64,000 nt of DNA, taken from the NCBI RefSeq assembly GCF_001593005.1, contig NZ_LQZQ01000009.1:62001-126000 (forward strand), given 5' to 3'. The stretch is from Roseivirga ehrenbergii (GTDB lineage: Bacteria; Bacteroidota; Bacteroidia; Cytophagales; Cyclobacteriaceae). The translations under genes were made by a program, and so were the position numbers. The notes under the pieces were generated by a model. It saw only the letters and a program-made list of their open reading frames with translations, did not search any database and was not told the DNA's origin. This document shows, in pieces, positions 9,332 to 17,084 of the stretch; the first letter of the stretch is position 1; each line of letters opens with the position of its first letter.

Positions 9332-9940
9332 TTACCTCACTATCGTTCTAAAAGTCAGATTCACCCTTGGGGCATTTGCTTTTTTGGTGGGAGGTAAGCG
9401 ATGAAGCCAATGAGTTTGGGTAGCATCTTTCATCACTAAGAGACTGCCGTGTTCTAAGAAAATATCAACCTTCTCTTTGGTTTCTTTGTGCTTAAAAGCG
9501 AATTTTCTTTCCGCCCCAAAACTTACCGAGGCAATAGCTCCATTTTTCTTCAAATCCTTTTCACCATCGCTGTGCCAAGCCATTCCTTCTTCGCCTGTGT
9601 GGTATAAATTGAGCAAACAAGAGTTGAATTTTTCACCCGTTTTTCCTTCTACTAAAGCTTTTAAGCTTAGAAGTTCAGGCGTCCAAAGCAAGGCTTTTTT
9701 TGTCACGTTTGAGTAACTGTATTCGTAGGGTTGGTCGGCATACCAAGCTACTTTGCGTTTGGTAATGTAATGCTTACCAAAAATAACGGCTTCATCGTTT
9801 CGCCATTCGATTGTATCGTAGAGTTTTCGGAAATAGAAGTTGGCGTCTTCTTCGGAAACTAATTTTCCATAATAGTTAACCGTACCTTCTTTGGGTAGCC
9901 AGTTTTTGGTTTCGTCTATTTCTTCAGGAAAGAGGTTCAT
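9332..9940 (-). CDS. AlkB-like 2-oxoglutarate/Fe(II) dioxygenase
   Basis: A 202-residue AlkB-family dioxygenase, of the short ALKBH2/3-like bacterial type, expected to repair alkylated bases by oxidative demethylation. The iron ligands are H123 and D125 in AWHSDGE and H180 in WLHRLPPT. The 2-oxoglutarate-binding arginines are in the terminal RVNLTFR (R192 and R198). The nucleotide-recognition lid is in the N-terminal half (WYADQPYEYSYS). Length is normal. With the DinB-like protein and recX it forms a loose DNA-damage neighbourhood, although the genes are not in one operon. Confidence 0.93.
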   Translation of the reverse strand: MNLFPEEIDETKNWLPKEGTVNYYGKLVSEEDANFYFRKLYDTIEWRNDEAVIFGKHYITKRKVAWYADQPYEYSYSNVTKKALLWTPELLSLKALVEGKTGEKFNSCLLNLYHTGEEGMAWHSDGEKDLKKNGAIASVSFGAERKFAFKHKETKEKVDIFLEHGSLLVMKDATQTHWLHRLPPTKKANAPRVNLTFRTIVR

Positions 9941-10028
9941 TTCCCCAATTTAAGTATTCGGTTCTTATTCAATGTGAAAACCTGCTGAATTTAGTTTTAA
10001 CAAATGAATCGAAAAGAGACAGGTTGAA

Positions 10029-10940
10029 CTAGACTATTTCAGGGTTAGATTTTGGTTTAATGCTCGCGTCATTCCGAACCGAAACAGGAATAGGCTGACC
10101 TTCTTGGTAAATTTTAAGTTCAATAATGTCGGCAGGCATGTTGAAGCCAGCTTCGGATAACCGCAATAATACCTGATGCATTACCACGCTTTTGAGCTGT
10201 AAAGATGAGCCTGTAAAATCATAAGTGTTAATCCAAAAGTAGGTTTTTAAGTTGATGGTGCTTGTTCCAAAATCATTGATAATTACAAAGGGCTCAACCC
10301 CTTCAGCTTTGGTGATATTTGCCATATTGCCTAATTCATCAATAATAACTCTAATGGCTTCGGCAATATTATCTCCATAATCAAGCCCAATTACAAAGTC
10401 ATAACGCATTAAGCCATCGCGGGTAAAGTTGGTTAAAGGACTCTTGATAAGCATTGAGTTTGGAATAAATACGTCTCGTCCATCGAAAGTGCGAACATGC
10501 GTATTTCTGAAGTTCAGCGCCCTGGCTTTGCCGGTAATATCTGTTACTTGAATTACATCGCCAATGCTAAAAGGGCGACTGAAGGCTAAAAAGAAGCCGG
10601 CCAAAAAATTCTCTCCTATATCTTTAAATGCCAGGCCGATAATCAATGCAGAAACACCTGCGCCTGCCAGTAAGCCACCAGCTGCTTGGCCTAAGCCAAT
10701 TTGATTTAAAAACATGACTACCCCGATAATCAGGAAAATCAAAAAAATGAGCCTTCCAATAAAATTGGAAAGCAGTTGATCATTAATGCGCACCATGATT
10801 CTCTTCTTGACTAATCGAGAAATGAGCACAGCCAAGCCCCACATAATGAATAAAAGGACTAGGCCTAAAACAATTGAAGGGCTTTTATCTAAAATGGTTT
10901 CCCAAAACTCTTGAAAAGAAGAAATAAAACGATCTTTCAT
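10029..10940 (-). CDS. Small-conductance mechanosensitive channel (MscS family)
   Basis: A 303-residue MscS-type channel that releases solutes on hypo-osmotic shock. Three membrane helices are visible (about residues 19-41, 65-86 and the pore helix at about 90-125). The pore helix is Gly/Ala rich (AAGGLLAGAGVSALIIGLAF) and runs into the family signature FKDIGENFLAGFFLAFSRPF and FSIGDVIQV. The beta domain follows, with the typical FIPNSML. The last 20 residues are a charged tail. A second MscS paralogue is at 28109-29023. The ArsC-like gene ends 42 bp upstream on the same strand. Confidence 0.94.
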   Translation of the reverse strand: MKDRFISSFQEFWETILDKSPSIVLGLVLLFIMWGLAVLISRLVKKRIMVRINDQLLSNFIGRLIFLIFLIIGVVMFLNQIGLGQAAGGLLAGAGVSALIIGLAFKDIGENFLAGFFLAFSRPFSIGDVIQVTDITGKARALNFRNTHVRTFDGRDVFIPNSMLIKSPLTNFTRDGLMRYDFVIGLDYGDNIAEAIRVIIDELGNMANITKAEGVEPFVIINDFGTSTINLKTYFWINTYDFTGSSLQLKSVVMHQVLLRLSEAGFNMPADIIELKIYQEGQPIPVSVRNDASIKPKSNPEIV

Positions 10941-10982
10941 TGCATGAGATGATCAAAATGAATTTGGTTCAAAGAGAAAGAA

Positions 10983-11405
10983 TTAATCACGTTTGGGTGA
11001 TTCATATATATTTCCGCTTTTGCTTTTTATACCTTCAATCTCAATTCCTTTGTTCACAAAGTCATAAGCAGAATGCACAAAAAAGACAGTGTTATTCAGC
11101 ATTGCAATTGGCGTTTTCAGTATTTCTGGGTGTTGCTTTACGATCTTCATCATTTCTTCGTTTGAAAAGCGTTGATCCTTAATCTCATTTAAATAAGCGT
11201 CTGATTTCTTATCTATTAAATCAAGAATCTGCAACCCCATATCGTTTGCTACTTGGTTCAGCTGTGTTTCGGTCAATGGGTTTTTATCTATGTTTCTGTC
11301 GTTCACGGTATATTTCTGAACAGCACTCGCATAGCCTAGTACTTTTGTGTCATGTGACTTTCGACCATTATAAATAAGAAGAATTTCGTTTTCCTGTGGT
11401 TTCAT
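10983..11405 (-). CDS. ArsC/Spx-like thioredoxin-fold protein without cysteine
   Basis: A 140-residue protein resembling the arsenate reductase (ArsC/Spx) family: an N-terminal beta strand (EILLIYNGRKSHDTKVLGYA), a middle KNPLTETQLNQVANDMG helix, and the DLIDKKSDAYLNEI and MLKTPIAMLNNTVFFVH segments that correspond to the cis-Pro region (KTPI). There is no Cys anywhere, and the CxxC/CX3C redox site is replaced by NGRKSH, so it cannot be an active arsenate reductase. A role as a binding or Spx-like regulatory protein is possible. The next gene upstream on this strand is the DUF1328 peptide gene, with a hairpin between them. Confidence 0.75.
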   Translation of the reverse strand: MKPQENEILLIYNGRKSHDTKVLGYASAVQKYTVNDRNIDKNPLTETQLNQVANDMGLQILDLIDKKSDAYLNEIKDQRFSNEEMMKIVKQHPEILKTPIAMLNNTVFFVHSAYDFVNKGIEIEGIKSKSGNIYESPKRD

Positions 11406-11450
11406 AATAATAAGTTAAAAAGTGGAGAAGAATTCGGGATGTTAATTCAA

Positions 11451-11480
11451 GAACGGTTTCTGAATTTTCAGAAACCGTTC
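11451..11480 (-). terminator. Hairpin terminator after the DUF1328 gene
   Basis: A perfect 14-bp inverted repeat (GAACGGTTTCTGAA / TTCAGAAACCGTTC) with a 2-base loop sits 26 bp past the stop of the minus-strand DUF1328 gene. The T-tract on that strand is weak (TTGAATTAAC), so it may act mainly as an mRNA 3' stabiliser. Confidence 0.6.
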
Positions 11481-11506
11481 TATCTAATCTATATAAAGAG
11501 TAGTGC

Positions 11507-11671
11507 CTATCGTCCACTGGTGACTCCTCTTAAGAGAGAGACAACAAGCAGTACCACGAAAATGAAGAATACAATTTTAGCCAAAGAAGCAGCACCAGCG
11601 GCAATGCCTCCAAAACCTAAAATACCTGCAATAATTGCTATAACTAAGAATGTGATTGTCCAACGTAACAT
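11507..11671 (-). CDS. DUF1328 (YtjA-type) small membrane protein
   Basis: A 54-residue peptide I translated from the ATG at 11669-11671. It begins [20 protein letters not shown] and continues with the [20 protein letters not shown] stretch, an almost diagnostic match to the DUF1328/YtjA family: two short membrane helices around a Gly/Ala-rich turn, ending in a basic residue. Function is unknown; in several bacteria relatives are stress-linked. It is flanked downstream by a strong hairpin (11451-11480). Upstream, TTTG-N18-CAGTTTTG on the minus strand is a passable promoter. Confidence 0.9.
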   Translation of the reverse strand: MLRWTITFLVIAIIAGILGFGGIAAGAASLAKIVFFIFVVLLVVSLLRGVTSGR

Positions 11672-11842
11672 ATCTGTGGGGTTTTAGTGATTAATTGATT
11701 TCACTCCCACTAGTAGCAAAACTGTGCCAAGCCAATTTTTAGCAAAAAATCAGGTTTTTATTCAATTTAATGAGACGTTAAGACCCAGCTTGTAGAGATG
11801 TCTCCACAACAAGATGTTTGAAAATGAGATGATTAGTGTAGG

Positions 11843-13015
11843 CTATGCCAAACCCTTTACCCATAAAAAGGCATACCGTACAGCCAAGAGTAGCATGACT
11901 GGGAGTAAGGCAATGGAAAATACTTGTAGTTGAAAAACCCATATAAAGGTCATTCCAATTAAAAGAATAAACAGAAAGCGGACATAGCCTCTAGTCCATA
12001 CCGGAGCTCTTTTCTTCGCTACATAGAAGGCCACAACAAGGTTAGGAGCAAAAGCCCAAAGCAAGTTTAGGTTTTTGGCCGTAGCGGTATGGTCGGTAGC
12101 AAACCAAAGTAATGCTACTACTAGCCCTATTAAACCTGTTATAAATAGAATGGTGAAATCTAAATATCTGGCCCTTGTGTTTTGGAGCGTGTCTTTGTAA
12201 GTGAATACTACGACAACGAGCAATAGGATTGAAAATATCATCCAAGGAGTAATCGATTCCCTTGGTGTTTCATAGTAATCAGATTCAAACAGTTGGTTCT
12301 TAGCTTTTACTGCTGGAACAGTTTCATCACCCCTTGTTATGGTTGCATTGGCATAAGCCTGCATAACGTAATCGGGCAAAAACATATGCTCTTCTGCTGT
12401 GGCGTTTACATCAATTACTGCTCCTAAGGCAAGGTCAATTCCAAAATCCCACCAAGGAAAGTTGAAGGTGTTTTCTTGAATTAGGTCTCGAAAGGTTTTT
12501 TCTTCTGTAAGGTGGCTGTTATTAAATGTAAGCTTGTTGCCTAACACATCACCCACTACATCGCGTAATTTGGTAGCACAGTTATCGTAGAAGAAATCGT
12601 ATAAATAATAACTGTTTTCGGGAATGGCATTGTTTTCTAAGAATTCGAAAATTTCTTGTTTTTCAGCTTGAGTCAGACTTAAAACCTGTTCGGTTATCCA
12701 ACGGTTTTGGGCTTGGTAGTTCCCTAGAAAACGATTGAAGTCCTGAATTGAAAGTTTATAATTGAGTTTTCCCTGTGCAAATTTCAAGTAGAAACCATCT
12801 TCAAAAGAATCAAATGTTCCATAATTATAAACCCTGTCAATACTCAAATAAGGGTCTTGAACTCTAATTGCGCCATGCCCAAAGCTGTCATATAAATTTT
12901 CACCTGGCCCAATGGTAATAATACTAATTTCAGCTTGGCCAGAAAGTCCTGGAAACTGTGCCTTCGCGCTGAAAACAAAAAGGAGTAAACTGAAAAAAAG
13001 TACAAACCGCTTCAT
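11843..13015 (-). CDS. Lnb/DUF4105 family protein, candidate lipoprotein N-acyltransferase
   Basis: About 390 residues from the ATG at 13015 (an ATG four codons earlier is possible). It has a signal peptide (MKRFVLFFSLLLFVFSAKA-Q) and a periplasmic domain of about 240 residues containing YDSFGHGAIRV (His47) and FFYDNCATKLRD (Cys146), which look like a papain-type Cys/His pair. Five hydrophobic helices follow in the last 150 residues. This is the DUF4105 architecture. From what I recall of recent work in Bacteroides, members named Lnb transfer an acyl chain to the N-terminus of mature lipoproteins using a catalytic Cys. Assignment here rests on that family relationship. Several lipoproteins that could be substrates are encoded in the window. 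A divergent radical SAM gene starts 97 bp away. Confidence 0.82.
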   Translation of the reverse strand: MKRFVLFFSLLLFVFSAKAQFPGLSGQAEISIITIGPGENLYDSFGHGAIRVQDPYLSIDRVYNYGTFDSFEDGFYLKFAQGKLNYKLSIQDFNRFLGNYQAQNRWITEQVLSLTQAEKQEIFEFLENNAIPENSYYLYDFFYDNCATKLRDVVGDVLGNKLTFNNSHLTEEKTFRDLIQENTFNFPWWDFGIDLALGAVIDVNATAEEHMFLPDYVMQAYANATITRGDETVPAVKAKNQLFESDYYETPRESITPWMIFSILLLVVVVFTYKDTLQNTRARYLDFTILFITGLIGLVVALLWFATDHTATAKNLNLLWAFAPNLVVAFYVAKKRAPVWTRGYVRFLFILLIGMTFIWVFQLQVFSIALLPVMLLLAVRYAFLWVKGLA

Positions 13016-13112
13016 TCGTAATAGCATTGAGTTGTACGAAGATAAAGAGACTTATTTGATTAAAAACCCATATCGGTTTTGAAAGTGAACTTTGCCAACC
13101 TAATTTGACGCA

Positions 13113-14135
13113 ATGAACAGAAATTTCACCGATGGACTTAATTATGCGTCAAAACTGACGCCTCTTCGGGTATGGAATATGTTTCAATTGGTGGGTAGCT
13201 ATTGGCTTTCTAAAATCACCAAAAAGGCAATTCATTCGGGAATGCCTACCAGCATTAGCTTAGAGCCTACCACCTCCTGCAATTTACGTTGCCCCGAATG
13301 CCCTAGTGGAATGCGCAGTTTTTCACGAGATACGGGAATGCTCACTGACGAAATTTTTCAGAAAACCATTGATGAACTAGCGCCAAGGCTCACTTATCTT
13401 ATTTTCTACTTTCAGGGCGAGCCCTATTTAAACGCCAGTTTTTTAAACCATGTAAAATATGCTTCGCGAAAGAAAATCTATACGGCCACTTCGACCAACG
13501 CACATTACCTCCACGATAAAAATGCGAAAGCCACAGTTGAGTCTGGTTTAGATCGACTTATTATTTCCATTGATGGCACCACGCAAGAAACTTATGAGCA
13601 ATACCGCGTTGGCGGAAAACTAGAAAAGGTAATTGAAGGCACAAAGAACATTATTCGCTGGAAGAAGGAGTTGAAGAGTAAAACCCCGCATGTCATTTTT
13701 CAATATTTGGTGGTCAAGCCAAACCAACATCAGTTAGATGATGTACAAAAGCTGGCCAAAGAATTGGGTGTGGACGAAGTGGCTTTTAAAACCGCACAGA
13801 TTTATGATTACGAAAACGGTTCAGAGCTTATTCCCACTATCGAGAAGTATGCACGTTACCGCCAAAAAGCGAATGGAAAATGGGAAATCAAAAACCGATT
13901 ACTCAACCATTGTTGGAAAATGTGGCATTCATGCGTAATTACTTGGGATGGAAAGGTAGTGCCTTGCTGTTTCGATAAGGATGCGCATTACCAATTGGGC
14001 AGCATGCAGGCTGAAAGTTTTCAGCAAGTTTGGAAAGGGGGGGCTTATCAGAATTTCCGTCAGTTGCTGATTAAATCACGTAGCGAGATAGAAATGTGTA
14101 AGAATTGTTCTGAGGGAACAAGGGTTTGGGCTTAA
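13113..14135 (+). CDS. Radical SAM/SPASM domain protein
   Basis: A 340-residue radical SAM enzyme. The 4Fe-4S/SAM-binding motif is CNLRCPEC (Cys56, Cys60, Cys63), the standard CX3CX2C. SAM-contacting segments follow (YFQGEPYLN as the GGEP-like motif, LDRLIISIDG). The C-terminal SPASM-like region carries further cysteines (HCWKMWHSC, PCCFDKDAHY, MCKNC) for an auxiliary cluster. The substrate is unknown; such proteins modify peptides or act in cofactor and lipid pathways. No precursor peptide is obvious nearby. It is divergent from the Lnb-like gene and overlaps the end of the converging FeoB-associated gene by 4 bp. Confidence 0.88.
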   Translation: MNRNFTDGLNYASKLTPLRVWNMFQLVGSYWLSKITKKAIHSGMPTSISLEPTTSCNLRCPECPSGMRSFSRDTGMLTDEIFQKTIDELAPRLTYLIFYFQGEPYLNASFLNHVKYASRKKIYTATSTNAHYLHDKNAKATVESGLDRLIISIDGTTQETYEQYRVGGKLEKVIEGTKNIIRWKKELKSKTPHVIFQYLVVKPNQHQLDDVQKLAKELGVDEVAFKTAQIYDYENGSELIPTIEKYARYRQKANGKWEIKNRLLNHCWKMWHSCVITWDGKVVPCCFDKDAHYQLGSMQAESFQQVWKGGAYQNFRQLLIKSRSEIEMCKNCSEGTRVWA

Positions 14136-14305
14136 TTCTTTAAATGCTCAGGCATTTTAAAGTCCATCTTTTTCACCTCTTTAGAAATATCACAAGAGCC
14201 ACAGCCTTTCGGGCAACCGCTTTCCGATTTGTATTGATGATAAAAGTGCCTCCCGATAAAGATTAGCGCTACTAAAAAAACTATACCGACAATTACCTCT
14301 TGCAT
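14132..14305 (-). CDS. FeoB-associated Cys-rich membrane peptide
   Basis: A 57-residue peptide translated from the ATG at 14303-14305. It has one N-terminal membrane helix (VIVGIVFLVALIFIGRHF) followed by a short cytoplasmic CPKGCGSC cluster. This is the layout of FeoB-associated Cys-rich membrane proteins, which in Bacteroidota usually follow feoB and are thought to assist ferrous iron uptake. feoB is not in this window, so the peptide is separated from its usual partner. Its stop overlaps the converging radical SAM gene. Confidence 0.82.
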   Translation of the reverse strand: MQEVIVGIVFLVALIFIGRHFYHQYKSESGCPKGCGSCDISKEVKKMDFKMPEHLKN

Positions 14306-14595
14306 TTCGCTGAACTTTTGAAGGGTTAACCCAAAACTCGCTGGCGAAGTTCGGTTTTATTTAGAATTATTCCAAATAAAGTAGATACCTATTGATACCT
14401 CTTTTGTTCCTTTCTCCGAAGTCTCGGAGTCATCATGAAAAGCAGTGTGTATACAATTAAAACTGGTAGTGAATTTTCACCTTTTGATCTACTCCATCGG
14501 GATGGATTCTCCTCAAAATGTTTTGTTTCCGTTCCTGAAACCAGAAGGATTTAAAACTTCCCTAATAATTCACGCAATTTCAAGATTTACATACG
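14306..14595. other. Gene-free stretch between FeoB-associated gene and M56-M23 terminator
   Basis: I see no convincing gene here. It contains a 10-bp palindrome GGGTTAACCC near 14323-14332 and a small hairpin CTCCGA-N4-TCGGAG at 14414-14429. An open frame on the plus strand at 14445-14642 runs through the terminator and shows no family resemblance. Confidence 0.5.
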
Positions 14596-14617
14596 AAAAA
14601 GCCCCAAGTGGGGCTTT
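14596..14617 (-). terminator. Rho-independent terminator of the blaI-M56/M23 operon
   Basis: AAAGCCCC-ACTT-GGGGCTTTTT on the minus strand: an 8-bp GC-rich stem, 4-base loop and T-run, 31 bp after the stop of the M56-M23 gene. Confidence 0.85.
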
Positions 14618-14647
14618 ATGTTGTGCATTTGAGTTTATATAGGTTTT

Positions 14648-16594
14648 CTAAAAATCTAGTTTGGCGAGAAATGCTTTGGTTGTTTTCTCCCATTCTGCTT
14701 TTTGCTCAGTTGCTCTTATTTTATCTTTTTCGTATTTCTCGTTGGTGGTCAGGTTAAGCTGGTAGCTATAGATTTTTCCTTTCTTGGCATTTGGGTATAA
14801 AAAGCTTTTAAAGTAGTGCGAAAAATCTGAGGCTTTGTAATTGCTCATTACAGAATTGTCTACTTTTTTGTCATCGATCCAAATTCCGTAAATAGTAGGG
14901 TCACTCCAATTTTCTACAATTTCTTGTGTCGGCTGAAGTTTCCCTAAATATGGACGTGGTGGTAAAGTGAGAGATTTTAATGCCTGTTTTTGCTCAACAG
15001 ATAGGTTAGCCATGTCTTTAATAATAGGTTCCTCATTCTTTCTTAAGAATATGGCTTTATTATCATCATAGATAATTTTTTCGTATTCAAACCCAGCGCC
15101 CAAGTTTACATCATAATGCTCCTCCTTTACAGCATAGACTGCTACATTTTTTGGGTCTCTTGATTTTTGTTCTAAGATCAAGATGGCTGGTCGAGTTGGT
15201 GTATCAGGAGTCGCTTTATAATAATCTTTCGGGTCAACCTTTTCGCCAGCTTTGATTACCTCATAATGAAGGTGCGGGCCTGTACTGTGGCCTGTGTTGC
15301 CAACTTTTCCTATTAACTGTCCTTTTTCTACTTTATCACCTACCTGAACGTTCATTTCGCTGAGCTGTGCATACAGGGTTTGGTACTGATCGTCATGCTT
15401 AATTTGAATGTAGTTGCCATAACCACCTTTCAGAGATTCTACCTTTTCTACTGTTCCAGAGGCGGTAGCGATTACTGGCGTTCCTGTTTTTGCTGAAAAG
15501 TCAACCCCTTTGTGCATTTTGTCTTCTTTGGTTACAGGGTCTTTACGCATACCATAGGTGGAGGTAGTGCGTAGGTATTTATAATCTCCTAATGGATGCA
15601 ACTCTGGTTTGTTCTCTTGAAAAATGGAATTTTCTATAGTGGAAATAAGCGTGTTTGCATTGTTGCCAATTATGGCTTCGGCCTTAGTTTTTAAACTGAA
15701 GCAAAGTGTGGTTACCGCCAAAAGCGGTAGCAAAATAGCCGCACGAACCAGTGCAGCCATTTTAGTGGTTTGTTGTGTCATCATTTTGAACCTTTTTTTA
15801 GTTAATGAATAATTTGAAAGACAGGCCAAGCTCATCTCATTACTTTGGTTGCGGTTGGCAAACTTGAGCAACAAGCGCTGATAGTTGGCGATGTCATTAA
15901 ACTTGCCAAGCACCATCGCATCTGCTAAATATTCATGGTTCAGCCGAATGGCTTTGGCATAGAAATAATACATTGGATTGAACCAGAAAAGCACTTGAAG
16001 CAACTCTACCAATAGAATGTCTAATGAATGTCGTTGCAGAGCATGACCAAGCTCGTGTGCCAAAAGTTGTTCCCTCAAAGCTTCCTTTTTATAGTCTTCA
16101 TTGTGCATGAAAATAAATTTCAAGAAGTTATGAGGAATGGTAGGTTGGCCAAGAAGCACCACTTCAGCCGACTTGTAAGGAATTCGAGTGTTCTTTCTAG
16201 CCTTAGAAAATAGCTGGTAAATGTTCCTTCCGAAACGAATTAGCAGAACAAAGGCGATTACCAAATAAAGTCCACTAATTGTCCAAGCCGCATAGTTGAT
16301 ACTCGTTTTAGGTTTTACTTCTGTATACTCCGATGGGCTTATTGCTTCTGGAGTTATCGCCTGCTCATTGGCTACTACTTCGTAAAGCGTTTCTGAAATC
16401 ATTTCTCCGGTTGGAATCATGATTTTATCCGAACTGATTTCTAGGTTCAACCAAGGGGTGGTCAATGAGAAAATCAAAGCGAAGAGGAGGTAAAACCTTT
16501 TTACTCGATGAAGCGCAGTTTGTTCTAAAACCAGCTTATAAATGCCAAAGAGCACCAATAAGCATAAGAAGATTTCGAATAAGCCAGCAATCAT
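14648..16594 (-). CDS. M56 (BlaR1-type) membrane peptidase fused to an M23 (LytM) domain
   Basis: A 648-residue fusion. Residues 1-130 hold membrane helices (about 3-22, 34-50 and 103-120). Residues 135-235 form the cytoplasmic M56 zinc protease with HELGH (His180-His184) and the downstream Glu in NHEYLADAM. Another helix (about 280-300) leads to an outside region with an M23 domain at about 345-450: HKGVDF (His361, Asp365), GTPVIATASGTV and GPHLHYEV (His441, His443). Zinc ligands are all present, but the catalytic His of the usual YAHL is Gln410 (YAQL). The tail of about 195 residues is unrecognised. Relatives of M56 cleave BlaI-type repressors after sensing cell-wall damage; here the sensor is a peptidoglycan-binding or -cutting domain rather than a penicillin-binding one. 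The start overlaps blaI by 4 bp. Confidence 0.93.
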   Translation of the reverse strand: MIAGLFEIFLCLLVLFGIYKLVLEQTALHRVKRFYLLFALIFSLTTPWLNLEISSDKIMIPTGEMISETLYEVVANEQAITPEAISPSEYTEVKPKTSINYAAWTISGLYLVIAFVLLIRFGRNIYQLFSKARKNTRIPYKSAEVVLLGQPTIPHNFLKFIFMHNEDYKKEALREQLLAHELGHALQRHSLDILLVELLQVLFWFNPMYYFYAKAIRLNHEYLADAMVLGKFNDIANYQRLLLKFANRNQSNEMSLACLSNYSLTKKRFKMMTQQTTKMAALVRAAILLPLLAVTTLCFSLKTKAEAIIGNNANTLISTIENSIFQENKPELHPLGDYKYLRTTSTYGMRKDPVTKEDKMHKGVDFSAKTGTPVIATASGTVEKVESLKGGYGNYIQIKHDDQYQTLYAQLSEMNVQVGDKVEKGQLIGKVGNTGHSTGPHLHYEVIKAGEKVDPKDYYKATPDTPTRPAILILEQKSRDPKNVAVYAVKEEHYDVNLGAGFEYEKIIYDDNKAIFLRKNEEPIIKDMANLSVEQKQALKSLTLPPRPYLGKLQPTQEIVENWSDPTIYGIWIDDKKVDNSVMSNYKASDFSHYFKSFLYPNAKKGKIYSYQLNLTTNEKYEKDKIRATEQKAEWEKTTKAFLAKLDF

Positions 16595-16959
16595 TGTTTC
16601 TTCTTTATCTGTTCGTCAATCATTTTTTTAAGGTTTTCCAATTCCTCTGTGCTCAAATCAGTTTCGTTGGTGAAAAATGAGGCAAACTGAGTGCTTGAAT
16701 CGTTAAAGAAATCCTTAATTAATCCTTTGAGGTGCTGCGAAAAATATTCGCTTTTACGCACCAGTGGATAGTATTCTCGTGAGTTTCCAAAAAGTTTGTA
16801 ATCCACAAAACCCTTGTCTTTCATTCTTTTTAAGAGCGTAGCCACTGTAGTGGTAGCAGGCTTTGGTTCTGGAAACTCGGTGAGTAAATCTTTCATGAAA
16901 GCTTTTTTTAGCTTCCACAAATAATTCATGAGTTGTTCTTCACTTTTCGATAAATTCAT
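16591..16959 (-). CDS. BlaI/MecI/CopY-family repressor
   Basis: A 122-residue winged-helix repressor. The N-terminal half has the family pattern (LSKSEEQLMNYLWKLKKAF, then TTTVATLLKRMKDKGFVDY as recognition helix and wing) and the C-terminal half is the dimerisation helix set (EYFSQHLKGLIKDFFND). It should bind TACA-N2-TGTA dyads; one such dyad lies over its own promoter at 16983-16994. The partner M56 protease is encoded immediately downstream with a 4-bp overlap, so the two form a classic repressor/antirepressor pair. Cleavage of the repressor by the M56 domain is expected from BlaR1/MecR1 precedent, not shown here. Confidence 0.95.
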   Translation of the reverse strand: MNLSKSEEQLMNYLWKLKKAFMKDLLTEFPEPKPATTTVATLLKRMKDKGFVDYKLFGNSREYYPLVRKSEYFSQHLKGLIKDFFNDSSTQFASFFTNETDLSTEELENLKKMIDEQIKKKQ

Positions 16960-16982
16960 GCTCTACTTCTTTAGAGTGTATT

Positions 16983-17016
16983 CTACAAATGTAGAGTATT
17001 AAATTTAATTTCCAAA
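16983..17016 (-). promoter_or_regulatory. blaI promoter with overlapping BlaI-type operator
   Basis: On the minus strand, TTTG (17013-17016), a 19-bp spacer and TACATTTG (16986-16993) make a perfect Bacteroidota promoter. The -7 box lies inside the palindrome CTACA-AA-TGTAG (16983-16994), which contains TACA-N2-TGTA as in bla/mec operators. Predicted transcription starts about 20 nt before the blaI ATG. Binding of BlaI would cover the -7 element, giving autorepression. Confidence 0.82.
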
Positions 17017-17072
17017 TTCTTTCTAAGTGCGAGATAAAATCACAGAATTGATACTTAATCGAAAGCCTTTTA

Positions 17073-17080
17073 TATTTTTG
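17073..17080 (+). promoter_or_regulatory. Likely -7 element of the eight-gene operon
   Basis: TATTTTTG matches TAnnTTTG and is followed after only 4 bases (CTAC) by the ATG of the GlmU-like gene. If real, the mRNA would have almost no leader. No TTG at 19 bp upstream. Confidence 0.4.
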
Positions 17081-17084
17081 CTAC

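Noticed and set aside
10940-11182. Plus-strand 80-codon frame antisense to the ArsC-like gene
   Set aside because: A shadow of the minus-strand coding frame with no independent start signal or family resemblance.
11672-11760. sigma54-like TTGGCAC with TTTTGC before the DUF1328 gene
   Set aside because: Only 9 bases separate GG and GC, one fewer than sigma54 promoters tolerate; TTTG-N18-CAGTTTTG is a simpler reading.
14414-14429. CTCCGA-N4-TCGGAG hairpin as a terminator
   Set aside because: No T-run on either strand and not placed after a gene end that lacks one.
14445-14642. Plus-strand open frame of 65 codons
   Set aside because: Runs through the terminator of the blaI operon, shows no signal or family features, and has no promoter.
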